This document shows positions 14,564 through 21,905 of a stretch of 21,905 nt of DNA, in pieces (position 1 is the stretch's first letter; each line of letters starts with the position of its first letter). Origin of the DNA: CAZXBB01 sp964638815 (GTDB taxonomy: Bacteria > Planctomycetota > Phycisphaerae > Phycisphaerales > SM1A02). Both the position numbers and the translations under genes were made by a program. A model generated the notes under the pieces. It was not told the origin of the DNA. It worked only from the letters and a program-made list of their open reading frames with translations, and made no database searches. The stretch spans positions 1 through 21,905 of the forward strand of contig CAZXBB010000267.1 in the NCBI GenBank assembly GCA_964638815.1, written 5' to 3'.

Positions 14564-16620
14564 TTCCGGCTCCGGAACACGGCGCCGAGCTTCGACTCCA
14601 TGGCGTCCATCACGGCGTCGGTCTGCGGATCGACCTCGTCATGCCGCAGCGTCCGGTCGCCCGCGCGGAAGCAGAGGCGGAAGGTCAGCGCCTTCCGGCC
14701 TGCGTCGATGCTGCGGCCGCGGAACGTCGTCACGAAGCGCACCGCCTCGAGATGCTCGAGCGCGAGTCGCGCCACGAGATCGCGAACGTCGCCCCACGCG
14801 ACCGACTCGTCCACGATCGGCGAGAGGTCGCGTTCGATCGCCGGGAAGCTCGGCAGCTCGCGCGCCGCCGTGATCGGCGGGAACTTCTCGTAGAACGGGC
14901 GAAGCTCGAGCTCGGCCACGAGCACGGGCCGGTCGAGGTCGAACCGGCGCGCCACGTCCGACGCGAGCCGGCCGAAGCGCCCGATCGGCGTCCCGTTCGC
15001 GGTCGCCGCCGCGCCGGGGGACAGCCACGGCGTCGCGGACGCGCCGGCGGGCCCGAGCGCGGCGACCTCGATCGTCGCCTCGTGCCCGAGCAGGAGATCG
15101 ACGAGACGCTCGACGACGCCGCGGATCGGACGCAAACCATCCGCCTCGTTCTCCACGTCCATGAGCAGCCCGAGCCGGACGTGCTCCTCGTGCCGATCGT
15201 CGCCGGTCACGAGGAACGTCGCGGCCGACTCGAAGAGACGCAGATCGCCGACGCCCCGGTCCTGGTTGTGACGACGGACGCGCAGGAGGTTCGGCACCAC
15301 CGACGGCTGGAGCACGGGCTCGGCCTTCGCGCCGTCGTCCTCGAGCCGGAGCGTGCTCGCGCCGGGGGGGACGAAGGGCGCCGCGGCTTCCACGCTGATG
15401 AGGGAGTGCGTGGTCGTCTCGACGAACCCCATGCCGACCAGCTCGTCGGCGACGGCCCGCGCGGCGAGCTCCGTCGGCTGCGGCGCCGCGACGCGGACGA
15501 CGATCGTCTCGGCAACGGGGATGCGGTCGTAGCCGTACATCCGCCCCACCTCCTCGATCAGGTCGATCTCGCGCTCGATGTCGAGCCGGTGGATCGGCGC
15601 GGTGCACGCAATCACGTCGCCCTCCTGTCGCGGCGCGAAGCCGAGCCGCGCGAGGGCCGCCACCATCTCCTCGTCGGTGATCGCGACGCCGAGCAGCTTC
15701 CGGCAACGCGTCGCGCGCATGGTGACGCGAGGCGGGTCCGGAATGGGCGCGCCGTCGGCCACCACACCGTCGAGCAGCACGCCGCCGGCGGTCTCGAGGA
15801 TGATCGCGGCGAGGCGGCGGGCCGCGGCCTCGATCTGACCGGGATGGACGCCGCGCTCGAAGCGGTACGCGGAGTCGCTGGTGATGCCGTGCCGGCGGGA
15901 CGAGTCGCGCACGCCGACCGGATCGAATGTCGCCGCCTCGAGCAGGAGGTCGGTCGTCGTGTCGGACACCGCCGTCAGCGCCCCGCCCTTGACGCCCGCG
16001 ATGGCCACGGCGTTCCGTGCGTCGGCGATGACGAGATCTTGCGGGCAGAGCCGCACCTCCGCTTCGCCTTCGCCGATGGGAAGGAACGGCTCGTCCGTAT
16101 GCGCGGACCGGATGTGGATCGCGCCGCCCTCGAGCTTCGCGAGGTCGAAGACGTGCGTCGGCTGGCCGAGCTCGTGCAGGACGAAGTTCGTGGCATCGAC
16201 GACGTTGTTCCGCGGAATGTCGCCGCGGGCGCGAAGGCGGTCGGCGAGCCATGCCGGTGAAGGGCCGATGGTCGCACCGCGGATGATCCGCGCGGTGTAC
16301 AGCGGGCAGCGCCGCGGCTCGTGGTTCGTCACGGTGACGTGGGCGCTCGCGGGTTCCGGCGCCGTCTTCGGCTCCGCGGCGGGGACCTTGAGGGCGCGCC
16401 CCGAGATCGCCGCGATCTCCCGCGCGAGCCCGACGTGGCACACGCAGTCGCCGCGATTCGAGGTCATCTCGAAGTCCTGTCGCACGTCGGCGCCGTCGGA
16501 GACCTCGACCTCGTCCCGGTCCTCGAGCGGGAAGCCGGCACGGGTGGCCAGCTCCGCCTGCTCGTCCGCGTCGGCCGGCGGATCGAGATAATCGTTGATC
16601 CAGCGAGCGCTCGTGTACAT
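14560..16620 (-). CDS. pheT: Phenylalanine-tRNA ligase beta subunit, short form
   Basis: 686 aa. Domains in order: an N-terminal part with DFEMTSNRGDCVCHVGLARE (about 48-67); B3/B4 editing domain (PLYTARIIRG near 106, PRNNVVDATNFVLHELGQPT near 136); B5 (TRCRKLLGVAITDEEM near 303); catalytic-like core (DIEREIDLIEEVGRMYGYDR near 350); and a C-terminal anticodon-binding FDX-ACB domain (LPSFPAIERDLSP near 590). The usual bacterial beta chain is about 800 aa with an extra EMAP-type tRNA-binding domain near the N-terminus; that domain is absent here. pheS is not adjacent: upstream lies a divergent unrelated gene. The downstream partner is the FchA-like gene with a GTGA overlap. Confidence 0.93.
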   Translation of the reverse strand: MYTSARWINDYLDPPADADEQAELATRAGFPLEDRDEVEVSDGADVRQDFEMTSNRGDCVCHVGLAREIAAISGRALKVPAAEPKTAPEPASAHVTVTNHEPRRCPLYTARIIRGATIGPSPAWLADRLRARGDIPRNNVVDATNFVLHELGQPTHVFDLAKLEGGAIHIRSAHTDEPFLPIGEGEAEVRLCPQDLVIADARNAVAIAGVKGGALTAVSDTTTDLLLEAATFDPVGVRDSSRRHGITSDSAYRFERGVHPGQIEAAARRLAAIILETAGGVLLDGVVADGAPIPDPPRVTMRATRCRKLLGVAITDEEMVAALARLGFAPRQEGDVIACTAPIHRLDIEREIDLIEEVGRMYGYDRIPVAETIVVRVAAPQPTELAARAVADELVGMGFVETTTHSLISVEAAAPFVPPGASTLRLEDDGAKAEPVLQPSVVPNLLRVRRHNQDRGVGDLRLFESAATFLVTGDDRHEEHVRLGLLMDVENEADGLRPIRGVVERLVDLLLGHEATIEVAALGPAGASATPWLSPGAAATANGTPIGRFGRLASDVARRFDLDRPVLVAELELRPFYEKFPPITAARELPSFPAIERDLSPIVDESVAWGDVRDLVARLALEHLEAVRFVTTFRGRSIDAGRKALTFRLCFRAGDRTLRHDEVDPQTDAVMDAMESKLGAVFRSRK

Positions 16621-16626
16621 GACGGG

Positions 16627-16654
16627 AGCCTAGCAGCCCGATGAAGAACTGCAA
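16627..16654 (-). promoter_or_regulatory. Candidate promoter for a leaderless pheT mRNA
   Basis: On the reverse strand TTGCAG (16654-16649) and TAGGCT (16632-16627) are 16 nt apart, and the ATG follows the -10 box after only 6 nt. There is no Shine-Dalgarno site. If the box is real, the transcript begins at the start codon. Confidence 0.35.
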
Positions 16655-16759
16655 CGCCGCCCGAGCACGATCATCCGGCGTGGACGACGCCCTTCAACGG
16701 GCTGCCAACGCGACCGGCGGGGGAGGGGAGACTGGCTTTCACGCTCCCCGCGACTCCCG

Positions 16760-16765
16760 TACACT
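16760..16765 (+). promoter_or_regulatory. -10-like box directly before the first lipoprotein gene
   Basis: TACACT ends 9 nt before the ATG at 16775, again without a Shine-Dalgarno site. It fits a leaderless start. No clear -35 box. Confidence 0.3.
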
Positions 16766-16774
16766 CCACGCGAG

Positions 16775-17392
16775 ATGACCCGCGGCACAGTGCTCATCCT
16801 GGCGATCGCCGTCGCGCTCTTCGGGTGCGCGGCGCCCGACGTCGCCCGCAGCGCCGTCCCGGCGTCCATGCCCGGCGACTGGTCGCTCGACGCCACCGTG
16901 CTTGTCGGGCGCGACGCGCGCGACGCGCGCGAAGGGGCGGCGGCGCACCTGCGCCCCGGCCGCTACGCCCTCTTCCCCGACGGCTCTCTGCACTACGCCG
17001 ATGCGGCTGACGATGTCTTCGGCCGCGGGACGGCGTGGCTGCCGCCCCGAACGCGCGTCCTGCCGATTCCGGAGCTCGAGGGCGTGTGGACGCTTGCGCG
17101 CGATCTCGGCTTCACGGATCCCACGGCGGGAGCGTCCGCGCGGAACCTCAACGAGATCCGCCCGCCCGCGGACGGACGCGCGATCGTGATCTCAGTCGCG
17201 GGGGCGGACGTGCGCCGCGTGTTCGTGGACCGCGCCGCGGACGGCGAGACTTCCGATCCCGCCGCCGCCCGCCTCGTCCGTCACCTCGCCGCGCTCGCGT
17301 GGGCCGACGACCGCACCGAGGAGCCGGGCCTCGTGCACCCCATTCGCTACGACCTGGGCCCCGATCCCTACGCCCGCTATCGCGACCCGTGA
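16775..17392 (+). CDS. Probable lipoprotein, unknown function
   Basis: 205 aa. The N-terminus is a short signal peptide, MTRGTVLILAIAVALFGCAA, whose cysteine at residue 18 fits a lipobox of the form LFGC (the Phe is unusual). The mature part is a single polar domain with regular GRYALFPDGSLHYAD and a row of WLPPRTRVLP; two Arg-Asp-Ala repeats are present near residues 46-52. It contains no recognised domain. The gene behind it overlaps by GTGA, so the two are made together and may act as a pair at the membrane. Codon use is as in the chromosome. Confidence 0.65.
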   Translation: MTRGTVLILAIAVALFGCAAPDVARSAVPASMPGDWSLDATVLVGRDARDAREGAAAHLRPGRYALFPDGSLHYADAADDVFGRGTAWLPPRTRVLPIPELEGVWTLARDLGFTDPTAGASARNLNEIRPPADGRAIVISVAGADVRRVFVDRAADGETSDPAAARLVRHLAALAWADDRTEEPGLVHPIRYDLGPDPYARYRDP

Positions 17393-17913
17393 GACCGCGC
17401 CGCGATCATCTCGGTATGGCCGTCGTCGCGACCGCGCTGGTCGGGCTGATGGCCCTCGCGCCCGGCGGCTGCGCTGCGCGGAGGCCGGAGGCGGAGCGGT
17501 CGGACGCAGCCGACGTGACCGGCGGGCTCGAGCTCGAGCTGATGCGTACCGCGGACGACCGCGCCTTCGCCCGCTACCGCGTGGAGCGCGACGGCGGTCT
17601 CGCCTTCGGCGGCGGCACGGACGCCGTGACCGGCCGCTACTCCTGGCACGGCTCGCTGACGGCCGACGAGATCGGGCGTCTGACCACGCTGATCGGGCGG
17701 AATCGCTGGATCGAGGCGGATCCGCCGTCGACCGGCCGGCCGCCGGGGCTCAGCTATACGATCACGCTGTGGACGAGGGAGGGTCGTCGCTCCTTTACGG
17801 TGCTCGGGGACGAGCCGGGCGTCGCCGCGGTGCACGCGTTGCTCGAGACCGCGGCCCGACGACGCCACGACGAGTTCCTCGAGGCGCTGCCGCGCGCGGG
17901 GGAGCGGCGCTGA
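17389..17913 (+). CDS. Probable secreted or lipoprotein partner, unknown function
   Basis: 174 aa from the GTG at 17389, which overlaps the previous stop (GTGA); an ATG at 17416 is an alternative start. The N-terminus has a hydrophobic stretch MAVVATALVGLMALAPGGC, giving either a signal peptide or a lipoprotein with a poor lipobox. The mature part reads YRVERDGGLAFGGG, then RYSWHGSLTADEIGRLTTLI and SYTITLWTREGRRSF, a small mixed alpha/beta domain of the kind seen in many planctomycete secreted proteins. I do not recognise a family. The stop codon lies in the following tandem repeat. Confidence 0.6.
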   Translation: MRPRRDHLGMAVVATALVGLMALAPGGCAARRPEAERSDAADVTGGLELELMRTADDRAFARYRVERDGGLAFGGGTDAVTGRYSWHGSLTADEIGRLTTLIGRNRWIEADPPSTGRPPGLSYTITLWTREGRRSFTVLGDEPGVAAVHALLETAARRRHDEFLEALPRAGERR

Positions 17914-17982
17914 CCCGTTCGCTGACACGCGCCGACCCGGGTCGCCGACCCGTTCGCTGACCCGTGTCGCCGACCCGTTCGG
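17911..17982 (+). repeat. Short tandem repeat, about six 10-13 nt units
   Basis: Degenerate units of the type (T/C)GACCCG(T/G)(T/G)TCGC follow one another from the TGA of the upstream gene to just before the ribosome site of the next: TGACCCGTTCGC, TGACACGCGC, CGACCCGGGTCGC, CGACCCGTTCGC, TGACCCGTGTCGC, CGACCCGTTCGG. Possibly slippage-prone spacer sequence. Confidence 0.75.
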
Positions 17983-17989
17983 AGCAGGC

Positions 17990-18832
17990 ATGAAGTCTCG
18001 ATCACGAAGGCAGCAGACGCCGGCGGCGTGTCGTGCGGGGCGACGACGAGCCGCGTTCTCGCTGGTCGGTCTCCTCGTCACGCTGACGTGCATGCTCGTC
18101 CTCTCGGTGATCGCCATGAGCGCGCTCAACAAGGCGGTGACGGGCGAGGGGGCGACGCGTCAGGGCACCGTCCGCTCGGTGAAGGACCAGGTGTACCTCT
18201 ACGCCCTGCACCAGTCGCTGGTCGTGAACGCGTCCGAGCGACGCGGGCGTTTCGTCACGCCGAGCGGGCTGGCGGAGAGCGGGGAGGTGACGCTCGACAC
18301 CACGGCCAACCTCTTCTCGGCGATGGCGATGGGCCAGTACCTCCGGCCGGAGAACATGATCTCGGCGAACGAGCGCAGCGGCTACGTCTGGGAGATGGAG
18401 CACTACGACTACCGGGCCTACGACCCGGCGGCCGGCGTCTGGTGGGATCCCGCGTTCATGGCCGACCTCGCGGACCTCTCGAACACGTCGTTCGCGCACG
18501 TTCCGCTCTTCGGCGAGCGGGCGAAACGCAACTGGAAGTCGTTCGGCGACCGTTTCCCGCTCGTCGGCAACCGGGGGCCGAAGGACGGCGTGCCCGACCC
18601 GGTGTCGCTGACGTACGGCAAGGACGGATCGTGGGCGGCGCACGTCATGTTCGCCGACGGCCACATCGCATTCATCGACACGTTCACGCCGAACGATGTC
18701 TTCTTCGAACGGGATGGCGCGCGTCTTCCCGACAACCTGTACGCGGCCGAGGGTGGCCCGGACGGAACCGACGCCATCCTGTCGTTCACGTTCGAGATGA
18801 CCGCCGACGGCCCGGTGCTCCAGTTCGACTGA
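17990..18832 (+). CDS. Prepilin-like protein with DG-H C-terminal domain (paralogue 1)
   Basis: 280 aa with GGAG upstream. The N-terminus is basic and then RRRAAFSLVGLLVTLTC: the prepilin pattern (small residue, then Phe, then SL, then a hydrophobic helix), with the cleavage predicted between A22 and F23. The conserved Glu at position 5 of the mature form is Gly (G27) and the residue at -1 is Ala, not Gly. The globular part contains WWDPAFMADLADLSNTSFAH, PLVGNRGP and HVMFADGHIAFID (from residue 218), the H-x-DG-type C-terminus of planctomycete prepilin-like proteins. Probably anchored by the N-terminal helix and exposed outside the inner membrane. Whether it is processed or assembled is open. 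Confidence 0.75.
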   Translation: MKSRSRRQQTPAACRAGRRRAAFSLVGLLVTLTCMLVLSVIAMSALNKAVTGEGATRQGTVRSVKDQVYLYALHQSLVVNASERRGRFVTPSGLAESGEVTLDTTANLFSAMAMGQYLRPENMISANERSGYVWEMEHYDYRAYDPAAGVWWDPAFMADLADLSNTSFAHVPLFGERAKRNWKSFGDRFPLVGNRGPKDGVPDPVSLTYGKDGSWAAHVMFADGHIAFIDTFTPNDVFFERDGARLPDNLYAAEGGPDGTDAILSFTFEMTADGPVLQFD

Positions 18833-18912
18833 GCCGCATCACCGGCGGGGCTATCGGCAGCATCGGCAGCCAGAGTTCACCGACGCGTGATTCCACACAC
18901 GGGAGCCCGCCA

Positions 18913-19734
18913 ATGAACATGATGACAAAGAGCATGCCGCATACGCAGGGCCGCTCGCTGATCGGGGTCATCGTGGTGTTCGCGTGCCTGGTGGTCCTGG
19001 GTTCGATCGCCTTCGCGATTCTGTGGAGCGCGCGAGAGGGGGTCGCCCGGCGCGCGCTGGATGCGACGCACGTCCGGCAGATCCTCGGGGCCCAAGCCCT
19101 GCTCACGAGCGAGTTCGACGTTCGGCTGGCGGTCTCCCCCGGCCTCTTGAAGCGCCTCCCGGTCGCGGGGCTCGATCGGATCGTGGCCGGCGTCGGGCCC
19201 GAGGACGTCACGCAGAACACGACGGCGAATTTCTACTCGATGCTGATCGCGCAGAACTACGTCACGCCTGAGCAGTGCATCGGTCCGACGGAGCCCAGCG
19301 GCCGGGTCGTCATCTGCGAGGGCTACGACTGGTCCCTCTTCAAGCCCGACGCCGGCATCTACTGGGACCCGGGTTTCCAGGCCGATCTCTCGCAGCTGTC
19401 GAACACCTCGTACGCGCACCTGCCCCTGTTTCCCCCCGCGTCCCGCAGCCGCCACTGGGGGTCGGACGGCGACGCGGACGTTCCGCTCGTCGGCAACCGC
19501 GGTCCGCGCGGCGGCAAAGACGCGGCGTCGATCACCTACGCGATCCACGATCCCCGGGATCAATGGGTCGGGCACGTAGGCTACCGCGACAACCACGTCG
19601 AGCTGATCGGGACATTCACGCCGCGCGGCGCGGACAACATCTTCGCGTACGACGACGGCGTCACCGGAGACGATGCGGTGCTCTCGTTCACCCGGCAAAT
19701 GAACGAGGACGGCCCGACGCTCCAGCACGACTGA
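18913..19734 (+). CDS. Prepilin-like protein, degenerate N-terminus (paralogue 2)
   Basis: 273 aa, ATG preceded by GGGAG (18901-18905, spacing 7). It is paralogous to the previous gene along the whole C-terminal domain: YWDPGFQADLSQLSNTSYAH, PLVGNRGP, HVGYRDNHVELIGTFTP, then LSFTRQMNEDGPTLQ. The N-terminal helix GRSLIGVIVVFACLVVLG aligns with the prepilin helix, but the Phe at +1 is replaced by Arg (R14) and the Glu at +5 by Gly (G18). Cleavage by the usual peptidase is doubtful, and the protein may simply be membrane-anchored. It is separated by 80 nt from its partner, including two copies of ATCGGCAGC (18853-18870). Confidence 0.7.
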   Translation: MNMMTKSMPHTQGRSLIGVIVVFACLVVLGSIAFAILWSAREGVARRALDATHVRQILGAQALLTSEFDVRLAVSPGLLKRLPVAGLDRIVAGVGPEDVTQNTTANFYSMLIAQNYVTPEQCIGPTEPSGRVVICEGYDWSLFKPDAGIYWDPGFQADLSQLSNTSYAHLPLFPPASRSRHWGSDGDADVPLVGNRGPRGGKDAASITYAIHDPRDQWVGHVGYRDNHVELIGTFTPRGADNIFAYDDGVTGDDAVLSFTRQMNEDGPTLQHD

Positions 19735-19740
19735 TAGAAT
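19735..19740 (+). promoter_or_regulatory. -10 box of the tRNA gene
   Basis: TAGAAT begins directly after the stop codon of the preceding gene and lies 9 nt before the mature tRNA 5' end. No good -35 box is visible. Confidence 0.4.
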
Positions 19741-19749
19741 GACCGGCCG

Positions 19750-19823
19750 GGGCTGGTAGCTTAGCGGTCCAGAGCCACCGACTCATAATCGGTTTGACGT
19801 CGGTTCGAATCCGACCCAGCCCA
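19750..19823 (+). tRNA. tRNA with CAT anticodon (Met elongator, or Ile2)
   Basis: A full cloverleaf can be folded. The acceptor stem is GGGCTGG with CCAGCCC and discriminator A. The D stem is GCTT with GAGC (one T-G pair). The anticodon stem is ACCGA with TCGGT around the loop CTCATAA, the variable loop is 5 nt, and the T arm is GTCGG-TTCGAAT-CCGAC. CCA is not encoded. Anticodon CAT is shared by elongator tRNA-Met and by tRNA-Ile2, whose C34 is changed to lysidine. The sequence resembles elongator Met genes most, but Ile2 is not excluded. Confidence 0.93.
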
Positions 19824-19914
19824 TTCGCCGCGCCGCGGAATGCGTCGGGTGCGATCGCGGCGCATCCCATGGAATCTCGGGAATCGCGGGAGCTCGTCAT
19901 CCTCCTCGACCGCG

Positions 19915-20163
19915 TCATGCGTCGCAAGCGACGCTCGCGTCGCCATGCGCCGTATCACTCCCGGCCGGGGCCGGCGCGGTGTCCATGTCCGCGCCGTCGT
20001 CCTCGATGTCCGTCGCGTCCGTTCGGGTCGCGGGCGGTTCGGCCCGCGGGATCGGCCGCGGCGGGGGCGGCGTCTCGAGGCTGTCCGGCATGACGAACGA
20101 CACGCCGCCTGCGATCGACAGCAGGAAGTAGGTGGCGATCGTCGTGCGGACGCTGGAGCGCAT
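19915..20163 (-). CDS. Small membrane-anchored protein, unknown function
   Basis: 82 aa from the ATG at 20163; the frame is open further upstream but only with low-complexity text. One hydrophobic segment (IATYFLLSIAGGVSFVM) near residues 9-26 is followed by a Pro-rich and then Asp/Ala-rich tail, probably disordered. No clear Shine-Dalgarno site and no family. It could be a spurious frame in GC-rich DNA, but the clean transmembrane helix directly after the basic start argues for a real gene. It is divergent from the coiled-coil gene. Confidence 0.35.
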   Translation of the reverse strand: MRSSVRTTIATYFLLSIAGGVSFVMPDSLETPPPPRPIPRAEPPATRTDATDIEDDGADMDTAPAPAGSDTAHGDASVACDA

Positions 20164-20405
20164 TATCGGGCCTGTCTCGGGTGGGCGGCGTGCGATCGCC
20201 CCCTTTGTCGAGGCGTCCCCCCGAGAGTCGACGCGGCCCGGTCGCGGCTTGAGCGGGGTTTCGGGGACCTCCGGCTGAATTCGCGCCGGGGACGTGACGA
20301 TAACCCCTTCCTCTGACCTTGCGCAGACGGATCGTTCGTCACACTCGACGACACGTTCTCGAATCGTCAGAGACGGAAGACGCTCACACATCGGGAGACC
20401 GAGGC

Positions 20406-21905
20406 GTGTCGGAAGATCGGAAACAAGGGCCGCTGCTCAATCTGCGGGTCCTCGACCAGCAGGTCGTCGACGAAGTGTCGAGTCACCTCATGGGGCTGCT
20501 CGACCGCGCGACCGGCGCCGTCGCGACGCTGGGGGAGTCGAGCGCCGCGGCGGGCGAGGCAACCGGCGATCTTCAGAGTCGCCTTCAGCTCGGTGCGCGT
20601 CTGCTCCAGGCCATCGAGCAGGAGGCCGCACGTCTCGAGCCGCTGCTGCGCGACCTCGACTCGCGGATGTTCGAGTCGAAGGACGTCAGCGTTCACGTCT
20701 CCGATCAGCTCAACCGGTTCCGCGAGGAGCTGCGCACGGGAATCGAGCAGCTCTCGAGCGAGCGCTTCACCGCCGAAAACTCCTTCGGCAATCTCAAGTC
20801 ACACGCGGCGCGTCTCGAGTCGCGTCTCAACGAGGCGATCGACGAGCTGGCGATCACGCGCGACGGTATGCACGTCGCCCGCGAGGAGCTCGACCGCAAC
20901 ATCACCGACTTCAGCGCGCGGCTCGAGGACGCCAACCTCGACGAGCGCCTCACGCGACTCGACGAGCGGCTCAACGAGGCCGTCGCCGAGCTGCGCGAGC
21001 ACCGCGAGGCCGCGCAGGCCGAGAGCCAGGCCCTCGAGGCCCGCATCGGCGCGATCCGCGCCGAGCTGAGCCAGGCCGCGAAGACCCTCGGCGCGCATCA
21101 CCGCAACGCCGAGACCGCGGCCCGCTCGCTCGACGAGAAGGCCCAGCAGTTCGAGTCGGTCGTCACACGGGCGGTCGTCGACTTCGAAGCCCGGAACCAG
21201 GACGCGGAGTCCAATGCGTCGGCGCTCCAGTCGCGGTTCGAGCATTTTCAGAGCGAGTTCAGCGCGGCCGTCGCATACCTCGAGACGCGCAAGCGCGAGG
21301 TGGACGCGGCATCGAACACGCTGGCGGACGGCATCGCGGACTTCAACCAGCGTGTCGATGAGGTCAAAGCGGACCTCGACGCGCAGCGGCAGGAGACCGG
21401 GGACGCGCGGGCGGCGGTGCGGGAGCAGTTCGAGAAGCTCCAGAGCGACCTCTCCACGGCCGCGATGCGGCTCGAGGAGCGTCTGGCCGTGCACCAGCGC
21501 GAGTCGCTCGGCCGCATCGAGCCGGTGCTCTCGGATCTCGAGACCCGCAAGCGCGTCGTCGACGATCTCTACAACGCCATCGAGACGCGTTTCGACGAGA
21601 CCAGCGAGCAGGCGCGCCGTTCCGTGCGCGAGATGCGCGAGCAGATCATCGAGGACCTGGAGCAGCACCGGCTGCACGTCGAGACGCTCGGCTCTACGGT
21701 CGAGACGCGTTTCGACGAGACCATGGCCACGGTGCGGGCGGCTATGCAGGTCTTCGAGGACCGCATCGAGCCGCTCGCGGCGGATATCGAGCGCAGGTAC
21801 GACGAGGCCGAGCGATCGACCGAGCGCGTCGAGACCGCGCTCGGCGAGATGCACGAGCGACGGGACGAGCTCGACCGCGCCAGCGAGCGCCTGGAAGTGC
21901 GCGTC
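20406..21905 (+). CDS. Very long coiled-coil protein, 3' end outside the window
   Basis: 500 codons without a stop from the GTG at 20406 to the end of the window; GGGAG (20393-20397) lies 8 nt upstream. The text is almost entirely heptad-like and charged, for example LDQQVVDEVSSHLMGLLDRA at the start, NEAIDELAITRDGM, and LDERLTRLDERLNEAVAELR. No membrane segment, signal peptide or enzymatic motif is seen in this part. Near the end ETRFDET occurs twice (residues 393-399 and 433-439), from a 23-nt exact repeat at 21581-21603 and 21701-21723, so a 40-residue unit is probably duplicated. It may be a cytoskeletal, chromosome-associated or tape-measure-like protein; none of these is supported by a specific motif. 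Confidence 0.8.
   Translation, partial: MSEDRKQGPLLNLRVLDQQVVDEVSSHLMGLLDRATGAVATLGESSAAAGEATGDLQSRLQLGARLLQAIEQEAARLEPLLRDLDSRMFESKDVSVHVSDQLNRFREELRTGIEQLSSERFTAENSFGNLKSHAARLESRLNEAIDELAITRDGMHVAREELDRNITDFSARLEDANLDERLTRLDERLNEAVAELREHREAAQAESQALEARIGAIRAELSQAAKTLGAHHRNAETAARSLDEKAQQFESVVTRAVVDFEARNQDAESNASALQSRFEHFQSEFSAAVAYLETRKREVDAASNTLADGIADFNQRVDEVKADLDAQRQETGDARAAVREQFEKLQSDLSTAAMRLEERLAVHQRESLGRIEPVLSDLETRKRVVDDLYNAIETRFDETSEQARRSVREMREQIIEDLEQHRLHVETLGSTVETRFDETMATVRAAMQVFEDRIEPLAADIERRYDEAERSTERVETALGEMHERRDELDRASERLEVRV

Noticed and set aside
14641..16260. Long forward frame opposite pheT
   Set aside because: Arginine- and glutamate-rich antisense shadow of a well-conserved tRNA synthetase gene.
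14639..16654. Second long reverse frame overlapping pheT in another register
   Set aside because: Repetitive Arg-rich text with no motif; it is the GC-driven shadow of pheT.
20799..21854. 351-aa reverse frame at the window end
   Set aside because: Leucine/arginine-rich antisense of the coiled-coil gene, whose own frame is open, starts with a good ribosome site and has consistent heptads.

Overview
The window is GC-rich chromosomal DNA. It looks like a member of the Planctomycetota, most likely of class Phycisphaerae. The reasons are the small membrane proteins with a CxxC...CPECG zinc ribbon, the prepilin-like proteins ending in a DG-H type C-terminal domain, a futalosine-pathway menaquinone gene, a ThuA-domain gene of the type common in planctomycetes, and many small paralogous pairs. 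This is inferred from protein style; there is no rRNA or other phylogenetic marker analysis behind it.

Layout. (1) 1-4330, forward strand: a branched-chain aminotransferase (ilvE) with a recognisable promoter and Shine-Dalgarno site, then two tandem paralogues (497 and 490 aa), each with two N-terminal zinc ribbons followed by a Yip1-like multi-pass membrane domain. (2) 4330-11460, an accessory stretch that is visibly less GC-rich in parts. It opens with a 145-nt tandem repeat and a reverse-strand gene pair (a two-TM zinc-ribbon protein and a beta-propeller-like fragment). It then holds a C-terminal remnant of an AbiEii-like nucleotidyltransferase, a HigB/HigA-type toxin-antitoxin pair whose toxin carries a one-base frameshift, and two separated pieces of a REP-associated (IS200-like, HUH) transposase. 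Each transposase piece is attached to a copy of a 123-nt repeat. Between them lie a PIN-domain toxin with its small antitoxin and a ThuA-domain gene cut off by the repeat. A second two-TM zinc-ribbon paralogue closes the stretch on the other side. (3) 11470-16620: mqnC (futalosine menaquinone pathway, reverse), an unknown 325-aa membrane protein (forward), and a reverse operon pheT-fchA in which the stop of pheT overlaps the GTG start of the cyclodeaminase-family gene. (4) 16775-19734, forward: two small probable lipoproteins with a GTGA overlap, a short tandem repeat, and two paralogous prepilin-like proteins with degenerate cleavage motifs. (5) 19750-19823: a CAT-anticodon tRNA. (6) 19915-21905: a small reverse-strand membrane-anchored ORF and the first 500 codons of a very long coiled-coil protein that runs off the window.

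How the genes relate. Blocks 1, 3 and 5 are housekeeping: amino acid synthesis, menaquinone, Phe-tRNA charging, one-carbon or formimino metabolism, and a tRNA. Block 2 is a small graveyard and refuge of mobile and toxin-antitoxin genes. At least four genes there are broken (AbiEii-like, HigB-like, transposase, ThuA), and the repeat linked to the transposase is physically responsible for the ThuA truncation. The least described material is the zinc-ribbon/Yip1 pair, the degenerate prepilin pair, the zinc-ribbon two-TM family that brackets the accessory stretch, and the terminal coiled-coil protein.
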